This document shows, piece after piece, positions 27,039 through 35,697 of a stretch of 64,000 bases of DNA (the first letter of the stretch is position 1; each line of letters starts with the position of its first letter). The translations under genes were made by a program, and so were the position numbers. The DNA comes from Flavobacterium saccharophilum (GTDB taxonomy: Bacteria; Bacteroidota; Bacteroidia; Flavobacteriales; Flavobacteriaceae). Under the pieces are notes generated by a model. The model saw only the letters and a program-made list of their open reading frames with translations. It was not told where the DNA came from and did no database searches. The stretch spans positions 1-64,000 of the forward strand of contig NZ_FRBY01000001.1 in NCBI RefSeq assembly GCF_900142735.1, in the 5' to 3' direction.

Positions 27039-27103
27039 ATCTCGCAAAGTCGCAAAGCCGCAAAGTTTTCTTTTTAAGTTTTCTTTGCGGCTTTGCGAGA
27101 TTC
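27039..27103. repeat. Inverted repeat of GCAAAG words
   Basis: A 14-bp perfect stem (GCAAAGCCGCAAAG at 27052-27065 and complement at 27083-27096), extended imperfectly outward by CTCGCAAA and TTTGCGAG, lies between the glycine-zipper gene and the 3' end of kynU. It is one of the short-period repeats common in these genomes; it may act as a kynU terminator. Confidence 0.55.
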
Positions 27104-27114
27104 TTTCTTTTATA

Positions 27115-28392
27115 CTATTTTCCTAAAATTCCTTTTTTCAGAATTTGTCCAAAGTCGTACATGTCTTCATAAGAACAATATAAAGGAACTGGTGCTAAAC
27201 GAATTACATTTGGCTCACGCCAGTCTGTAATAACTCCGTTTTTCATTAAATAATCGAATAAGCTTCTTCCTTCTCCATGCAAAAAAACAGACAATTGAGA
27301 TGCTCTTTCCAAAGGATTAGAAGGTGTAATAACTTCAAAATTACCTTTCACTTCTTTATCTATTTCATGTAAAATGAATTCCAGGTAAGAGGTAATATGA
27401 TCTCTTTTTGCAATTAAAGCATCCATTCCAACTTCAGCAAACATTTCTACTGATGCTAAGTATGGTGCTAATGAAAGTACCGGAAGATTACTAATTTGCC
27501 ATCCTCCTGCTCCATGAACGGGATCGAAAGTTGGTTCCATTTTAAAGCGGCGTTCTTTATTATGTCCCCACCAACCGGCAAATCTTGGTAAATCTGGATC
27601 ATTATGATGTTTTTCGTGAACGAAACATCCAGAAGCATTTCCTGGTCCTGAGTTCATGTATTTATAACTGCACCAGGCAGCGAAATCAACATTCCAATCG
27701 TGAAGTTCTAATTTTATGTTTCCTGCTGCATGCGCTAAATCCCAACCTACTTTTGCACCCGCTTTGTGCCCGGCAGCAGTAATGGTTTTAATATCAAAAA
27801 CTTGTCCGGTGTAATAGTTTACGCCTCCTATTAAAACCAAAGCTAACTCATCGCCAACTTCTTCAATTTTTGCTAAAACATCTTCCAGACGAATATTATG
27901 TTCGCCCTCACGACGTTTAATTTCTACAATCGCATCTTCTGGTTTATATCCATGAAAATGAACCTGGCTCTGAAACATATATTGATCTGACGGAAAAGCT
28001 TTTTCTTCGCAGATAATTTTATAACGTTTGCCTTTTGGCTGATAAAAAGAAACCATCAATAAATGAAGGTTCACAGTCAAAGTGTTCATTACAGTAACTT
28101 CTGAAGGCAAAGCACCTACAATTTTACTTAACGGTTCTGCGAATCTTTCTTGGTAATCCCACCATGGTTTTTGTGCGTAAAAGTGGCCTTCGACAGCCAA
28201 TTCTGCCCAGTCGTTCATCACTTCATCAATATAAGCTTTGGTGTGTTTTGGTTGTAATCCTAAAGAATTTCCTGTGAAATAAATTACTCGTTTATCATTC
28301 ACTTTCGGGAAAATAAATTGCTCCTGATAGTGATTTAAAGTGTCTTGCGAATCAAGCTCTCGTGCGAATTCGCGTGTATTTTGAAAAGTCAT
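27115..28392 (-). CDS. kynU: Kynureninase
   Basis: PLP-dependent hydrolase that cleaves kynurenine or 3-hydroxykynurenine to anthranilate or 3-hydroxyanthranilate and alanine. In 425 residues the family signatures are clear: YFTGNSLGLQPKH at 39-50, FPSDQYMFQSQ near 133-143, GWDLAHAAGN at 216-225 (PLP-binding Asp218 and His221), and the PLP lysine Lys244 in AWCSYKYMNSGPG. RFAGWWGH and FDPVHGAGGWQISN follow. Together with Kmo at 12.7 kb it gives two consecutive kynurenine-pathway steps. Its promoter lies directly upstream, with the -33 element inside an inverted repeat. Confidence 0.95.
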   Translation of the reverse strand: MTFQNTREFARELDSQDTLNHYQEQFIFPKVNDKRVIYFTGNSLGLQPKHTKAYIDEVMNDWAELAVEGHFYAQKPWWDYQERFAEPLSKIVGALPSEVTVMNTLTVNLHLLMVSFYQPKGKRYKIICEEKAFPSDQYMFQSQVHFHGYKPEDAIVEIKRREGEHNIRLEDVLAKIEEVGDELALVLIGGVNYYTGQVFDIKTITAAGHKAGAKVGWDLAHAAGNIKLELHDWNVDFAAWCSYKYMNSGPGNASGCFVHEKHHNDPDLPRFAGWWGHNKERRFKMEPTFDPVHGAGGWQISNLPVLSLAPYLASVEMFAEVGMDALIAKRDHITSYLEFILHEIDKEVKGNFEVITPSNPLERASQLSVFLHGEGRSLFDYLMKNGVITDWREPNVIRLAPVPLYCSYEDMYDFGQILKKGILGK

Positions 28393-28410
28393 TGTTTTTG
28401 TTTTGAGGCG

Positions 28411-28441
28411 TAAAAATAGGAAAATGTTTCTTTTGTTTCAA
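28411..28441 (-). promoter_or_regulatory. kynU promoter
   Basis: On the minus strand TTG (28439-28441) and TATTTTTA (28411-28418) are separated by 20 nt, 18 bp upstream of the kynU start codon. The -7 element deviates from TAnnTTTG at the last base. Confidence 0.5.
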
Positions 28442-28496
28442 GTTTCAGGTTTCAAGTTTAACGTTGAGCACAACTTGAAACCTGAAACTTGAAACA
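28434..28496. repeat. Inverted repeat upstream of kynU
   Basis: Perfect 25-bp arms (28434-28458 and 28472-28496; repeated words TTTCAAG and TTTCAGG) around a 13-bp loop. The left arm overlaps the kynU -33 element. Related AACTTGAAACCT words occur near 20325 and 2825, so this is part of a dispersed low-complexity repeat family. Confidence 0.65.
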
Positions 28497-28510
28497 AAAA
28501 AAACACTTTT

Positions 28511-28543
28511 AAAAACAAAAAACCCGTCATCACTGACAGGTTT
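28511..28543 (-). terminator. queA terminator
   Basis: On the minus strand the hairpin AAACCTGTCA-GTGA-TGACGGGTTT (28520-28543) is followed by a T-rich run. It lies about 23 bp after the queA stop codon. Confidence 0.85.
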
Positions 28544-28565
28544 CTTATATATCTCTAATTTCAGA

Positions 28566-29615
28566 TTAGATAATTAACATCGCATCTCCGTAGGAATAGA
28601 ATTTGTATCCTTCTTTGATCGCTTCGTCGTATGCTTTTTTCATTAAATCATGTCCACAGAAAGCTGAAATCATCATTAATAATGTTGATTTTGGTGTGTG
28701 GAAATTTGTGATCATACAGTTTGCAATACTAAAATCGTGAGGAGGAAAAATAAATTTATTTGTCCATCCTTCATAAGGATTTAAAGTATTTTGAGAAGAA
28801 ACTGAACTTTCAATAGCACGCATTGAAGTTGTTCCAACAGCACAAATACGTTTTTTCTTTGCTTTTGCTTCGTTTACGATATCGCAAGCTTCTTGTTTGA
28901 TGATTAACTCCTCAGAATCCATTTTGTGTTTCGATAAATCTTCAACCTCAACTGGATTAAAAGTTCCTAAACCAACGTGAAGTGTTACTTCAGCAAAGTT
29001 TACTCCTTTGATTTCTAATTTTTTCAAAAGGTGTTTTGAGAAGTGTAAACCTGCAGTTGGTGCAGCTACAGCTCCTTCTTCTTTCGCATAAATAGTTTGG
29101 TATCTTTCAGCATCTTCAGCAGTTACTTCTCTGTTGATGTATTTAGGAATTGGAGTTTCTCCAAGTTCTGTCAATTTGTTTCTGAATTCTTCGTAAGAAC
29201 CGTCATATAAAAAACGTAAAGTTCTACCACGAGAAGTCGTGTTGTCAATTACCTCAGCAACTAATGAATCGTCATCACCAAAATAAAGTTTGTTTCCGAT
29301 ACGGATTTTTCTAGCCGGATCAACTAAAACATCCCATAGACGTTGCTCAGAATTTAATTCTCTTAATAAGAAAACTTCAATTCTTGCTCCTGTTTTTTCT
29401 TTGTTTCCGTACAAACGAGCAGGAAAAACTTTTGTATTATTAAGAATTAAAACGTCTCCGTCATCAAAATAATTGATAACATCTTTAAACATTTTATGTT
29501 CTATAGTTTGTTTTTGACGATCAATTACCATTAAACGAGATTCATCTCTGTTTTCTGCTGGAAATTCCGCTAAAAGTTCTTTTGGTAAATTAAATTGAAA
29601 ATGTGATAATTTCAT
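28566..29615 (-). CDS. queA: S-adenosylmethionine:tRNA ribosyltransferase-isomerase QueA
   Basis: Transfers and isomerises the ribosyl moiety of SAM onto preQ1-modified tRNA to make epoxyqueuosine. The 349-residue protein shows the QueA fold and signatures: [21 protein letters not shown] near 62-82, [22 protein letters not shown] near 172-193, [18 protein letters not shown] segment ([15 protein letters not shown]), and [20 protein letters not shown] near the C-terminus. Length is standard. It forms the late step of the same pathway as QueE at 4.2 kb. A strong promoter precedes and a terminator follows it. Confidence 0.96.
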   Translation of the reverse strand: MKLSHFQFNLPKELLAEFPAENRDESRLMVIDRQKQTIEHKMFKDVINYFDDGDVLILNNTKVFPARLYGNKEKTGARIEVFLLRELNSEQRLWDVLVDPARKIRIGNKLYFGDDDSLVAEVIDNTTSRGRTLRFLYDGSYEEFRNKLTELGETPIPKYINREVTAEDAERYQTIYAKEEGAVAAPTAGLHFSKHLLKKLEIKGVNFAEVTLHVGLGTFNPVEVEDLSKHKMDSEELIIKQEACDIVNEAKAKKKRICAVGTTSMRAIESSVSSQNTLNPYEGWTNKFIFPPHDFSIANCMITNFHTPKSTLLMMISAFCGHDLMKKAYDEAIKEGYKFYSYGDAMLII

Positions 29616-29678
29616 ATTTGAATTGTTGATTTTAAAGTGTAGATCTTAGATTTTATATCTAAAATTATAAATCGTGTG

Positions 29679-29710
29679 CAAATATACGATTGTGAGATAG
29701 GCGTTGTCAA
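29679..29710 (-). promoter_or_regulatory. queA promoter
   Basis: On the minus strand TTG (29708-29710, in CTTGACAA) and TATATTTG (29679-29686) are separated by 21 nt, 64 bp upstream of queA. An AT-rich palindrome, TTTTAGATATAAAATCTAA, lies in the 5' UTR. Confidence 0.7.
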
Positions 29711-29850
29711 GTGTTTTGCTGTTTATTTTCAAAAGTCGTTGATTTAGTGGTGTTTCGGGTTGCTGTTTTTTAACATATAAGAAATATAAGTTCATTTAAA
29801 TTGGATTTCTTATTTTCAAATATCAAAAATTCAATTATTTAAACACAATG

Positions 29851-29952
29851 TTGTCATTTCGACGAAGGAGAAATCACACTAGAAATTCCCCAATCTAAAT
29901 CGCCAATCTTTGTAGAGTTACGCGTGTGATTTCTCCTTCGTCGAAATGACAA
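29851..29952. repeat. Long palindromic repeat, copy 3
   Basis: Perfect 29-bp inverted arms (29851-29879 and 29924-29952; outer TTGTCATTTCGACGAAGG) around a 44-bp centre with CGCCAATCTTTGTAGAGTTACG. It is closely related to the copy at 14334, differing by a one-base change in arm length (GACGAAGG versus GACGTAAGG). It lies between queA and the aroA terminator. Confidence 0.8.
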
Positions 29953-29983
29953 AAAAATAAAAACCCCTGGTTAAAACCAGGGG
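29951..29983 (-). terminator. aroA terminator
   Basis: On the minus strand the hairpin CCCCTGGTT-TT-AACCAGGGG (29964-29983) is followed by TTTTTATTTTTTT. It lies 60 bp past the aroA stop codon and abuts the palindromic repeat. Confidence 0.85.
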
Positions 29984-30043
29984 CTATTCAAATTATACTC
30001 ATTTTATTTAAATGAACTTATTTTTCTTATATGGCGGAAAATT

Positions 30044-31267
30044 TTATAATTCTGAAATTTCGAAACTTAATGCTTTTAAGTCATTCCAAAAATCCGGGTA
30101 TGATTTTGAAACTACACCGGCATCCTCAATGATTATTGGAACTTTCAGTGCTAATGGTGCAAATGCCATTGCCATACGGTGATCGTTGTAGGTTGAAATT
30201 TTCACATTATGGTTGATGTTTTCTGAAGCTGTTAAAGTCAATGAATCATTTGTTACAGAAATATTAGCTCCCAATTTTGTAAGCTCAATTCTAAGTGCTT
30301 CCAATCTGTCAGTTTCCTTAATTTTTAAGGTATGAAGACCTGTCAAATGACAACCTATTCCTAAACCTAGGCAAGTAACTACAATAGTTTGTGCAATATC
30401 TGGTGTATTGTTTAATTCGAAATTTACTGTTTCATATTTAAAATTCTCTTGTTTTACCAAGGTCATTTTGTTGTTTTGAAAGGTTGTTTTTACTCCTAAT
30501 TTCTCGTAAAGAGAAACCAGTTCAGAATCTCCTTGTAAACTATTCTCTTTATAACTAGTTAAGGTTATCGAAGCCGTATCGGCTAAAGCCACCAAACTGA
30601 AAAAATAAGATGCCGAACTCCAATCTGATTCTACCACCATTTCTTTGGAAACAATACTTTCTTTTGGATAAACCTTAATCACATTTCCTTCAAAACTAGT
30701 TTGAATATCTAAATCATTCAGCAAAGCCAAAGTCATTTTGATGTATGGAATCGAAGTAATTTCTCCTTCTAAAGTCAGCTCTAAACCATTTTCTAGTTTT
30801 GAAGCCACTAATAAAAGTGCCGAAATGTATTGACTGCTCACATCCGCTGCCAAAGTTACTTTTGAAGCGGTGACTTTTTTTCCTTTGATTTTTATTGGAG
30901 GATAACCTACTTCTTTTTCATAGGAGATCTCAACCCCTAATTGCGCCAAAGCTTCCACCAGAATTTTAATCGGACGTTCCTGCATTCTGCTTGAGCCTGT
31001 CATTACAACATCTCTACCTTCATTTACAGCAAAATAAGCAGTTAAAAAACGCATTGCTGTTCCGGCATGGTGAATATCTACAATTTCGTCATTTCCAACC
31101 AAAGCTTTTTGCATTACTTCGCTGTCATCAGAGTTTGAAGTATTGGCAAGTGTTATATTTGGAAACAGTGCTTTTAATAACAATAAACGATTCGTTTCGC
31201 TTTTTGATCCTGTTACTGCAATTTGTCCTTGTAAATTATGTTGTGTTGTTTGAAGTAGTAAATTCAT
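30044..31267 (-). CDS. aroA: 3-phosphoshikimate 1-carboxyvinyltransferase (EPSP synthase)
   Basis: Sixth step of the shikimate pathway: transfers enolpyruvyl from PEP to shikimate 3-phosphate. The start is placed at MNLLLQTTQHNLQG (31267), giving 407 residues; the longer reading frame to 31357 adds 30 residues translated from an intergenic repeat and is not credible. Signatures: TGSKSETNRLLLLKALFP (S3P binding), HHAGTAMRFLTAYFA, GSSRMQERPI, DVSSQYISALLL and the C-terminal KETDRLEALRIELTKLGA and DHRMAMAFAPLAL. The N-terminal Lys-Ser-Glu segment is retained. Aromatic amino acid genes pheA-tyrA-aroG lie 12 kb away. Confidence 0.95.
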   Translation of the reverse strand: MNLLLQTTQHNLQGQIAVTGSKSETNRLLLLKALFPNITLANTSNSDDSEVMQKALVGNDEIVDIHHAGTAMRFLTAYFAVNEGRDVVMTGSSRMQERPIKILVEALAQLGVEISYEKEVGYPPIKIKGKKVTASKVTLAADVSSQYISALLLVASKLENGLELTLEGEITSIPYIKMTLALLNDLDIQTSFEGNVIKVYPKESIVSKEMVVESDWSSASYFFSLVALADTASITLTSYKENSLQGDSELVSLYEKLGVKTTFQNNKMTLVKQENFKYETVNFELNNTPDIAQTIVVTCLGLGIGCHLTGLHTLKIKETDRLEALRIELTKLGANISVTNDSLTLTASENINHNVKISTYNDHRMAMAFAPLALKVPIIIEDAGVVSKSYPDFWNDLKALSFEISEL

Positions 31268-31401
31268 TTTTTTAATTGTAAGTTGTAAATTATGAATTAT
31301 GAATGATTGCAAACATAATTCAGCCGTGCAATTTACCACTCCCCATTCATAATTCAAAATTCAAAACTCATAATTCAAAACTTATGATTGATATTTCACA
31401 A
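31268..31401. repeat. Degenerate AATTATGAATT-type repeat upstream of aroA
   Basis: Both ends carry TAATTGTAAGTTGTAAATTATGAATTATG-like words: left block 31271-31305 and an inverted right block 31345-31385 (CATTCATAATTCAAAATTC). These resemble the inverted repeats that bound the four-helix-bundle ORF at 40163-40571. No ORF of substance lies between them. It could be a solo remnant of the same element family. Confidence 0.45.
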
Positions 31402-31728
31402 TTATTTTAATTTATCATTGTTTTTATGGCGGTCTTTATCGCGAACAGACTTTAAATCCATTTTTTTATCGAAAGCGGCTTGTAAATCGATTCCGGTTTG
31501 GTTGGCCAGACATAAAACTACAAAAACAACATCAGCCAATTCTTCGCCTAAATCTTTGTTTTTGTCACTTTCTTTCTCAGATTGTTCTCCGTATCTGCGC
31601 GCTATAATTCGCGCCACTTCACCTACTTCTTCGGTAAGTTGCGCCATATTGGTCAATTCGTTAAAATAGCGAACACCGTGCTCTTTTATCCAGGTATCTA
31701 CATCAAGTTGGGCATTTTTCAAATCCAT
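31402..31728 (-). CDS. MazG-like nucleotide pyrophosphohydrolase
   Basis: A 108-residue all-alpha NTP pyrophosphohydrolase of the MazG-like superfamily. Metal-binding acidic motifs are LTEEVGEVARIIARRYGE (EExxE type, about 31-48) and DLGEELADVVFVVLCLAN (ExxD type, about 58-75). It may clean non-canonical nucleotides; the precise substrate is not visible. It follows the last DUF3857 gene by 2 bp, so the two are co-transcribed, and it precedes aroA. Confidence 0.9.
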   Translation of the reverse strand: MDLKNAQLDVDTWIKEHGVRYFNELTNMAQLTEEVGEVARIIARRYGEQSEKESDKNKDLGEELADVVFVVLCLANQTGIDLQAAFDKKMDLKSVRDKDRHKNNDKLK

Positions 31729-31730
31729 CG

Positions 31731-33722
31731 TTATATTTTTTTAAGAACAATTTTTTCATTTTGACTGGCAAGCATTTTCTGGAACAGCTCTTTTAAACCA
31801 GTATATTCATCAGCTGCAAAAATACTACTGTTAATCTCTTTTAAACAACTAATTTGAATTTTATTCCCTTCATTGGAAATATTAAAACTATAAACTATCT
31901 CTTTATCTTCAGAAGAAATACGGACAGGTTTAGGCATTGATTCTATAATATATCCTTCCGGAATATCTAAATTTAGATTGATTTTTTCCTGCGTTGGGTA
32001 ACCAAAATAAATTGCCATTTGTCTTTTTTCCTGTGTAAAAGGATTTTTAGATCTGGTAAAAAACAAAAGAGGATTTACAAATATTTTATCACCTATAATT
32101 TCAGATTGATTATCTGAACTAAAAGAGAAACTCTCTATAACAGGATTTACAAGATTTGTTTCCTTATTTTGAATTGCATAATTTGATATCTTTAAATCTC
32201 CTAATTCTGCTTCATATTTTTCAAGATAAGTTTCCTCCTTTTTAGCGACATTTTGAATCCTGAAACGATAAGCCTCATAATCTGTTCGTTGTACTCTGAT
32301 TTTCCCTTCTATTTTTCCGGAAGCATCTAATTTGGCAATTGTGTTAGAAAATTCTTTAGATAACAAAACAGGATATAAATCTATTTCCTGCGATGTACCA
32401 TCTTTCTTAATAAGTCTTCCTTTCCAGTTTAAAACATTTAAGGGAAGAATATTGGGTGAAGTAAATTTATGAGTCGCATCCAGCAAAATTTGTTTCCCAT
32501 CAATTTCAGCCGCTACAATGACATAATTAAAACCAGTTCTTGTAGGATAAACCGGAACTCCATTTTCTATAGTACTAACCAGAACCGGGTTCACTTCTAT
32601 ACCGGCCAATTTCAACATATTGATCAATATAAAATTAATTTCGGCTATGTTCCCGGTTTGGTCCGCATATGCTTTTACAATTCCTTTATCGCTATAATAA
32701 CCGTTTTCTTCATTCCAGTTCATTTTATTCTGAACGAACTTGAAAATAATGTTTAATCTTTCATTGAGAGATTCTACATTGCCTACAAGTGTTTTGACAT
32801 CTTCTATCAAAAAATCATTTTGGCTGAGTTCTTTACCGAAATCTTTGTCCTTAAAAATTGTTGAAGCTACACCCTCCCATGTCAAGGCATAATCCTTTAC
32901 AGGCTCATCAGGGTATCGAACCCGTTCAAGTTCGAATTGAATACTTCCTTTATAATTATCAATATTATTTACATAAGGTTCAAATAGTAATGGCGAAATA
33001 TCTTTTCCTGTGTAAAAAGAATTAATTTGTTGGTAGGAAATCGTGTTGGTCTGATTATGTTCGTTATCAAAACTTTGGCCTCCTGAGACAAGTTTAGAAT
33101 CTGATGTTATTGCTGTTTCTCCTGTTAAAATTGTTTTATAGATATAAAACTCAGGAATCTCCGTTTTATATTCAAAATAATCTACTGGAATTTCATATTG
33201 AAAATCAAAATCAGGAAGCTTCACAATATTCTCTGATTTCAAAATGTATTTGTATTCAATAATTGACCCGACTTTTACATTTGGTAATGTTATGGTTTTT
33301 TCGTTCCAGTATTTATTTACCTTTTTCTTAAAAGTACCTTGATTGTCCATTTTTGTTTTAGCAATTACTCCATTTTCTAAATTATAAGTAATTGCTTGTG
33401 AAAACTCCAATTGGTCGTCGTTTAACTTTTCGTAGCCAATATAAAACCTTACTTTTTGATCAGCCCAGCGAAGTCCTTCCTTTTTATAAATTTTAATTTT
33501 AAATTCATAAACATGATTAGCTGAAAAACCATTCTTTTTATTATAAGTAAAAAAGGTTCTTCCTTTTTTAAACAAAATAGCAGCCGCCGCAGTTGTGTCT
33601 TTTCGATTTACTTTTTCTTTTAATTCTTCAACCGTTACTTTTCCTAGTTTATTGTCCTGTGCATTAATTTTAGAAAAGCAAAAAAATAAAACAATAACAA
33701 ATACAATTTTTTGGAATTTCAT
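31731..33722 (-). CDS. DUF3857 transglutaminase-like protein, catalytically degenerate (paralogue 1)
   Basis: A 663-residue exported protein with signal peptide (ends near KINAQ). DUF3857 N-terminal beta domain (about 50-270) is followed by a transglutaminase-core-like region (about 320-425). At the position of the catalytic Cys it has Glu361 (GNIAEINF), and Tyr400 replaces the His (FNYVIV); Asp415 remains (LLDATHKF). This suggests loss of protease or transglutaminase chemistry and a binding role. It shares high similarity with the two genes upstream, and is tightly packed with them (gap 1 bp), indicating tandem duplication. Confidence 0.88.
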   Translation of the reverse strand: MKFQKIVFVIVLFFCFSKINAQDNKLGKVTVEELKEKVNRKDTTAAAAILFKKGRTFFTYNKKNGFSANHVYEFKIKIYKKEGLRWADQKVRFYIGYEKLNDDQLEFSQAITYNLENGVIAKTKMDNQGTFKKKVNKYWNEKTITLPNVKVGSIIEYKYILKSENIVKLPDFDFQYEIPVDYFEYKTEIPEFYIYKTILTGETAITSDSKLVSGGQSFDNEHNQTNTISYQQINSFYTGKDISPLLFEPYVNNIDNYKGSIQFELERVRYPDEPVKDYALTWEGVASTIFKDKDFGKELSQNDFLIEDVKTLVGNVESLNERLNIIFKFVQNKMNWNEENGYYSDKGIVKAYADQTGNIAEINFILINMLKLAGIEVNPVLVSTIENGVPVYPTRTGFNYVIVAAEIDGKQILLDATHKFTSPNILPLNVLNWKGRLIKKDGTSQEIDLYPVLLSKEFSNTIAKLDASGKIEGKIRVQRTDYEAYRFRIQNVAKKEETYLEKYEAELGDLKISNYAIQNKETNLVNPVIESFSFSSDNQSEIIGDKIFVNPLLFFTRSKNPFTQEKRQMAIYFGYPTQEKINLNLDIPEGYIIESMPKPVRISSEDKEIVYSFNISNEGNKIQISCLKEINSSIFAADEYTGLKELFQKMLASQNEKIVLKKI

Positions 33723-33723
33723 A

Positions 33724-35694
33724 CTAGATTCTTTTTAAAACTATTTTTTCATTTTGACTTGCTATTATATTTTGAAAGAACTCTTTTAACATATCGTAAT
33801 CGTCAGTAGCAAAAATGTATTTATTAATTTCTTTCGTAACCTGAATATGTATTTTACTTTCTTCAGAAATCATATTCATTGTATAAGAAGCATCTCTGTT
33901 TTCTGTTACAATACGCATTGGCTTTGGAAGCGATTCAACAACGAAACCATCCGGAATATCTAAAAACACGTTATATGTTTCCTGACCAGGGTATCCGAAA
34001 TACACAGGCATTTGTCTCTTTTCCTGCTTAAACGGATTAGTGCCATCAGTAAAAAAAAGTATCGGCCTTAAAAATATTTTTCCACCGATAAGATCAAACG
34101 AATTTCTTGCCTTAAAATTGAATTCCTCCTGAACTGGTTTTGATAAATCCCCTGTTTTATTCTCAATCTTATAGTCTTCGATCTCAATTTTACCCAAATC
34201 ATTCTCTAGTTTTTCCAAATAAGAATCCTCATTATCATTCGAGTTTATTTCTCTAAATCGAAAAGCATCATAATCTGTTTTCTTGATTCGCAACCTTCCC
34301 TCAATTTCACCCAAAGCAGGATTTATACTAGCTGTTATTGTATAATTTTCTTTTGAAGTGATTTTAGGGATAAGATCAATTTCCTGAGACGTACCATCTT
34401 CCTTGATAAGTCTGCCCTTCCAATTTAAAAGACTCAATGGCAAAATATTAGGCGTTGTAAACTTATTTGAAGCATCCAACAAGATTTTCTGTCCATCAAT
34501 TTCCGCTACACCAATAACATAATTAAAAACAGTTCTATTTGGAAAAACAGGTATACCATTTTCGACTGTACTTACTAAAACAGGGCCTACGTCTATTCCG
34601 GCTGTTTTAAGCATCGAAATCAAAATAAAATTGATTTCAGCAACATTTCCAGACTTTTCTTCGTATGCTTTTACAACACCTTTATCTACAAAATACCCTC
34701 TCTTTCCAGTGCAATTCATCCTGTTTTGAACAAACTGAAAAATCAAGTTTAACTGTTCTTTTTTAGAATCTGTCTTCTGTAAAATCTCTTTAAGATCTGC
34801 TGAAAAATAATCCTTTTGTTTCAGTTCACCCCCAAAATCTTTACTCTTATAGATTGAGGTCGCGACTCCCTCCCAGGTTTTTGTGTAATTAATAGCTGGT
34901 TTATCGGGATATCTTTCCTTTTCTAATTCATTTTGAATTGACCCCCTATAATTATTTATATTATCGACAAATCTTTCCTCATTAAGCGCCGGAATATCTT
35001 TTGAAGTATAAAAACTATTAATCTGTTTGTAACCACTTGCAAATACCTGGCTACTCAAAACCACTTCTGCGTTAGTTTCTATTTTTAAATTTCCGACAAG
35101 TAACGTTTTATAAATAAAGAATTCCGGAATTTCAGTTTTATATTCGAAATAATTGACTGGAATATTATACTGAAAATCAAAATCAGGAAGTCTGACTAAA
35201 TTTTCTGATTTCAAAACATATTTGAACTCTATAATCGAACCTACTTTTACATTTGGCAAAGTGATAGTAGCCTGGTTCCAATACTTGTTTATTTTATTTT
35301 TGAAACTTCCCTCACTGTTCAATTTTGTTTTTACAATTTCGCCATTCTCCAAATTGTATGTTGCTGCATTAGAAAATTTTACAGTATCATCATTTAGATT
35401 CTCATACCCTACATAATAAGAAACTTCCTGATTTGCCCATTTCAATCCTTCTTTTTTATAAATTTTAATTCTGAATTCATAGACATTATTTGCTACAAGC
35501 CCTTTCCCTTCAGTGTAGGTAAAAAAGGTTCTTCCTTTTTTAAACAAAATAGCGGCCGGAGCCGCTGTATCTTTTGCATTCGATTTTTCTTGTAATTCAG
35601 CAATCGTAACTTTTCCCAACTCATAATTTTGGGCATTGACTTTTGAAGTCCCCAAAATCAATAAAGCTGAGACAATTATTAAACGTAATCCCAT
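33724..35694 (-). CDS. DUF3857 transglutaminase-like protein, catalytically degenerate (paralogue 2)
   Basis: A 656-residue exported paralogue of its neighbours (signal peptide ends near KVNAQ). It carries the same YELGKVTIAELQEKSNAKD start after the signal. In the transglutaminase-like core the motif reads GNVAEINFILISMLK, with Glu in place of Cys, and FNYVIGVAEIDG, with Tyr in place of His; LLDASNKF keeps Asp. DUF3857 domains occur in Bacteroidota envelope proteins of unknown job. It is separated from neighbours by 1 and 3 bp. Confidence 0.88.
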   Translation of the reverse strand: MGLRLIIVSALLILGTSKVNAQNYELGKVTIAELQEKSNAKDTAAPAAILFKKGRTFFTYTEGKGLVANNVYEFRIKIYKKEGLKWANQEVSYYVGYENLNDDTVKFSNAATYNLENGEIVKTKLNSEGSFKNKINKYWNQATITLPNVKVGSIIEFKYVLKSENLVRLPDFDFQYNIPVNYFEYKTEIPEFFIYKTLLVGNLKIETNAEVVLSSQVFASGYKQINSFYTSKDIPALNEERFVDNINNYRGSIQNELEKERYPDKPAINYTKTWEGVATSIYKSKDFGGELKQKDYFSADLKEILQKTDSKKEQLNLIFQFVQNRMNCTGKRGYFVDKGVVKAYEEKSGNVAEINFILISMLKTAGIDVGPVLVSTVENGIPVFPNRTVFNYVIGVAEIDGQKILLDASNKFTTPNILPLSLLNWKGRLIKEDGTSQEIDLIPKITSKENYTITASINPALGEIEGRLRIKKTDYDAFRFREINSNDNEDSYLEKLENDLGKIEIEDYKIENKTGDLSKPVQEEFNFKARNSFDLIGGKIFLRPILFFTDGTNPFKQEKRQMPVYFGYPGQETYNVFLDIPDGFVVESLPKPMRIVTENRDASYTMNMISEESKIHIQVTKEINKYIFATDDYDMLKEFFQNIIASQNEKIVLKRI

Positions 35695-35697
35695 CTT

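Noticed and set aside
26933..27172. Plus-strand ORF of 79 residues
   Set aside because: Covers the GCAAAG inverted repeat and overlaps the end of kynU; residues are repeat-derived.
31268..31357. N-terminal 30-residue extension of aroA
   Set aside because: The extra residues come from an intergenic AATTATGAATT repeat; the family N-terminus begins at MNLLLQTTQ.
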